Shown here: one piece after another, positions 61,463-64,000 of the stretch
How positions within the stretch are numbered: position 1 is the first letter of the stretch
Layout of the letters: every line of letters starts with the position of its first letter
Source of the DNA: Calidifontibacillus oryziterrae
Lineage (GTDB): Bacteria; Bacillota; Bacilli; Bacillales; Bacillaceae_J
Length of the DNA: 64,000 bases
Assembly: GCF_000331575.1 (NCBI RefSeq)
Contig: NZ_KB223527.1
Coordinates: 1,337,842 to 1,401,841, forward strand
Reading direction: 5' to 3'
Notes under the pieces: generated by a model
What the model was told of the DNA's origin: nothing
Seen by the model: the letters and a program-made list of their open reading frames with translations, nothing else
Database searches by the model: none
Position numbers and translations under genes: made by a program

Positions 61463-62658
61463 GTTCGGACACAATTTTGCTACTTCGGCCGTTTTCTGTC
61501 CGAACTACCACCAAGTTCGGACACAATTTTGCTACTACGGTCGTTTTCTGTCCGAACTACCACCAAGTTCGGACACGAATTTGCTACTACGGCCGTTTTC
61601 TGTCCGAACTACCACCAAGTTCGGACACGATTTTGCTACTACGGTCCATTTCTGTCCGAACTACCACCAAGTTCGGACACAATTTTGCTACTACGGCCGT
61701 TTTCTGTCCGAACTACCACCAAGTTCGGACACGAATTTGCTACTACGGCCGTTTTCTGTCCGAACTACCATTGAGTTCGGACACGAATTGCCTTTTCACA
61801 ACACTTTCTGTCCGAACTACCACCAAGTTCGGACACGAATTTGCTACTACGGCCGTTTTCTGTCCGAACTACCACCAAGTTCGGACACAATTTTGCTACT
61901 ACGGCCGTTTTCTGTCCGAACTACCACCAAGTTCGGACACAATTTTGCTACTACGGCCGTTTTCTGTCCGAACTACCACCAAGTTCGGACACAATTTTGC
62001 TACTACGGCCGTTTTCTGTCCGAACTACCACCAAGTTCGGACACAATTTTGCTACTACGGCCGTTTTCTGTCCGAACTACCACCAAGTTCGGACACAATT
62101 TTGCTACTACGGCCGTTTTCTGTCCGAACTACCACCAAGTTCGGACACAATTTTGCTACTACGGCCGTTTTCTGTCCGAACTACCACCAAGTTCGGACAC
62201 AATTTTGCTACTACGGCCGTTTTCTGTCCGAACTACCACCAAGTTCGGACACAATTTTGCTACTACGGCCGTTTTCTGTCCGAACTACCATTGAGTTCGG
62301 ACACGATTTTGCTACTTCGGCCCTTTTCTGTCCGAACTACCACCGAGTTCGGACACGATTTTGCTACTACGGCCGTTTTCTGTCCGAACTACCACCAAGT
62401 TCGGACACGAATTTGCTACTACGGCCGTTTTCTGTCCGAACTACCACCAAGTTCGGACACGATTTTGCTACTTCAGCCCATTTCTGTCCGAACTACCACC
62501 AAGTTCGGACACGAATTTGCTACTACGGCCCTTTTCTGTCCGAACTACCACCAAGTTCGGACACGAATTTGCTACTACGGCCGTTTTCTGTCCGAACTAC
62601 CACCAAGTTCGGACACGAATTGCCTTTCACAACACTTTCTGTCCGAACTACCAACAGA
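61463..62658. repeat. 52-bp minisatellite, 23 units, between lgt and hprK
   Basis: GTTCGGACAC starts units at 61463 and then every 52 bp to 62607. Each unit holds an inverted repeat AGTTCGGACA ... TGTCCGAACT around about 22 nt, then a short ACCACCA spacer. Units 9-16 are identical; units 7 and 23 share a variant core (GAATTGCC...CACAACAC). All three plus frames stay open for hundreds of codons because the unit lacks stops, so they are not evidence of a gene. The flanks 61327-61462 and 62659-62700 are empty. Confidence 0.95.
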
Positions 62659-62700
62659 TTCAGTAGAGAGTCGCAATATTTAATTTAGAAGCCTATCACT

Positions 62701-63636
62701 TTATAAATCATCGTGTTCCCTTTCTTCAATCACATCTGTTAATCGATTTGAAAACTGTTCCGCCGCGTTAACACCCATCCGTTTCAAACGGAAATTCATC
62801 GCGGCCACTTCAATAATAACAGCTAGGTTTCTCCCTGGTCGTACTGGTATCGTAATTTTCGGAATATCCGCATCGATGATTCTCATTTTTTCTTCCTCAA
62901 GTCCAAGGCGGTCATAAACCTTTTTTGGATCCCAGAGCTCTAGCACAATAACTAATGATATTTTTTTTGAGTTTAGAATAGCACCAGCGCCAAACAGTGT
63001 CATTACATTAATAATTCCTAAACCACGAATTTCTAATAAGTGTTGAATTAACTCGGGTGCACTTCCTATTAATGTATCCTGATCCTCTTGCCTAATTTCA
63101 ACACAATCATCGGCCACCAATCGATGCCCCCGCTTAACAAGTTCAAGGGCAGTTTCACTTTTCCCTACTCCACTTTTACCAGTAATGAGAACACCAACAC
63201 CATAAATATCAACCAAAACTCCATGAACAGCTGTAGTTGGCGCAAGCAGGCTTTCTAAATAATTCGTCACACGACTTGATAGTCGCGTTGTTTTATAGTG
63301 AGAACGGATAATCGGGACATCACTTTCCTTTGAAGCCTCAATTAACTCCATTGGAACCTCTGCACTTCGAGAAATCATAACTCCAGGTGTAATATCTGTG
63401 CATAACATTTCAAAGCGCTCCTTACGAACTTCAGGCGCTAATGCATTAATAAAAGATAGCTCTGTCCTTCCTAATAACTGCAGCCTTTCTGAAGGATAAT
63501 GCGCAAAATATCCAGCCATTTCAAGACCTGGGCGGGAAATATCACTTGTCGTAATAGGGCGATGAATTCCTTCTTCTCCACAAACAAGCTCGAAATTAAA
63601 TTTTTCGATTACATCCTTTGTTCTCACTTTTACCAT
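62701..63636 (-). CDS. hprK: HPr kinase/phosphorylase
   Basis: Bifunctional sensor that phosphorylates Ser46 of HPr and Crh when glycolytic intermediates are high, and removes it otherwise. Walker A GKSGVGKS (153-160), conserved His138 in TAVHGVLV, and the signature [19 protein letters not shown] are intact. ATG 63636 after GGGGGAA gives 311 aa; a TTG five codons earlier overlaps the site. Heads the lgt-yvoD-ppaX cluster but is separated from lgt by a 1.2-kb minisatellite. Confidence 0.96.
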   Translation of the reverse strand: MVKVRTKDVIEKFNFELVCGEEGIHRPITTSDISRPGLEMAGYFAHYPSERLQLLGRTELSFINALAPEVRKERFEMLCTDITPGVMISRSAEVPMELIEASKESDVPIIRSHYKTTRLSSRVTNYLESLLAPTTAVHGVLVDIYGVGVLITGKSGVGKSETALELVKRGHRLVADDCVEIRQEDQDTLIGSAPELIQHLLEIRGLGIINVMTLFGAGAILNSKKISLVIVLELWDPKKVYDRLGLEEEKMRIIDADIPKITIPVRPGRNLAVIIEVAAMNFRLKRMGVNAAEQFSNRLTDVIEEREHDDL

Positions 63637-63840
63637 TGCCGCTTCCCCCAATAATGTGAATGCTGGTTACTATTTTATCATTTTTTTAGACAAACACGAA
63701 ATATGCGGCTTATTTTTATACAGAAAAACAATAATAGTAGGAATACATCTATCCGCACACCTAGAAGGAAGATTATAAGGTGTGACCTAACTCCTCATCT
63801 CCCAAACTTATTCTTAATCGCTTATCTAAAGCTACCCTTA

Positions 63841-63872
63841 CAAAAATAAAAACGCCCTTCCGCAAGGACGTT
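63841..63872 (-). terminator. Terminator of a gene beyond the right edge
   Basis: AACGTCCTT pairs with AAGGGCGTT (one mismatch), followed on the minus strand by TTTATTTTTG. It would end a minus-strand transcript entering from beyond 64000. A second small hairpin (CTACG/CGTAG) lies at about 63929-63944. No gene in 63637-64000. Confidence 0.7.
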
Positions 63873-64000
63873 AGCTTTACAACAGTATTAAGTTAATAAT
63901 TGCGTTGCTTTTCCCTTTTCTACGCAAGGACGTAGCTGTGCCAAATTAGACAAGCTACTCGAATACAATTTTAATCAGTTACATAAGTTAGTCTAGCTTT

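Noticed and set aside
61463..62658. CRISPR array
   Set aside because: The sequence between inverted repeats is nearly constant and the period is exact; there are no variable spacers and no cas genes.
61457..62688. Three overlapping plus-strand frames up to 403 codons
   Set aside because: All three frames are open because 52 bp shifts the frame each unit; the peptide is the same repeat in every frame. No start signal or homology.
63915..63945. TGGCAC followed by TTGC near the right edge as a sigma-54 promoter
   Set aside because: The GG-GC distance is too long.

Overview
The window is chromosomal DNA of a low-GC, endospore-forming Bacillaceae bacterium. The evidence is gene content (CotF-type coat proteins, Crh, HPr kinase, CggR, SigL) and gene order that follows the Bacillus backbone: hprK-lgt-yvoD-ppaX-yvoF, hisZGDBHAF-hisI, a yvcD-like gene, trxB, yvcI-rapZ-yvcK-whiA-crh, clpP, tRNA-Arg, rpoN, cggR-gapA-pgk-tpiA-gpmI-eno, secG, carboxylesterase, rnr, smpB, ssrA. 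Most genes lie on the minus strand. No species can be named from the sequence alone.

Region 1 to 15,300 is a catabolic island. One minus-strand run of ten genes encodes a sigma-54 activator (CBS, PAS, PAS, AAA+, HTH), an orphan alpha-type acyl-CoA synthetase subunit, both subunits of a 3-oxoacid-type CoA-transferase, a TAXI-TRAP transporter, 3-hydroxyacyl-CoA dehydrogenase, enoyl-CoA hydratase, acyl-CoA dehydrogenase and thiolase. A nitronate-monooxygenase-like gene cut by the window edge follows. The activator gene is preceded by a textbook -24/-12 sigma-54 promoter and three perfect palindromes (TGTTGC-N6-GCAACA) spaced by about whole helical turns. The adjacent etfBA operon, which would take electrons from the acyl-CoA dehydrogenase, has its own -24/-12 promoter. 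The sigma-54 gene itself (rpoN) lies at 39-40 kb. Together they look like a self-regulated sigma-54 regulon for import, CoA activation and beta-oxidation of a short-chain carboxylate; the substrate cannot be read from the sequence.

Region 15,400 to 25,300 holds two coat-protein genes, an LtaS-type synthase, a DedA protein, an uncharacterised DUF1646-like membrane protein, queT under a preQ1-I riboswitch, a ZIP metal transporter with an MntR-like operator, mntR, an ISL3-family insertion sequence whose transposase is frameshifted, and tmRNA.

Region 25,300 to 41,700 holds smpB, rnr, the carboxylesterase, secG, the glycolytic operon under a two-site CggR operator, a glutaredoxin-like gene, rpoN, tRNA-Arg(CCG), and clpP with a CtsR box. 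Region 41,700 to 64,000 holds crh, whiA-yvcK-rapZ, a Nudix gene, trxB, a TPR protein, the complete histidine operon, yvoF-ppaX-yvoD, lgt and hprK.

The most unusual structural trait is the intergenic DNA. More than ten spacers carry short tandem arrays (unit 11 to about 71 bp, 2 to 23 copies), each with a unit found only at that locus, and several start exactly at the stop codon of the neighbouring gene. The largest are 23 x 52 bp (61,463-62,658) and 13 x 51 bp (26,408-27,078). A separate dispersed hairpin element occurs three times, once inside the his operon.
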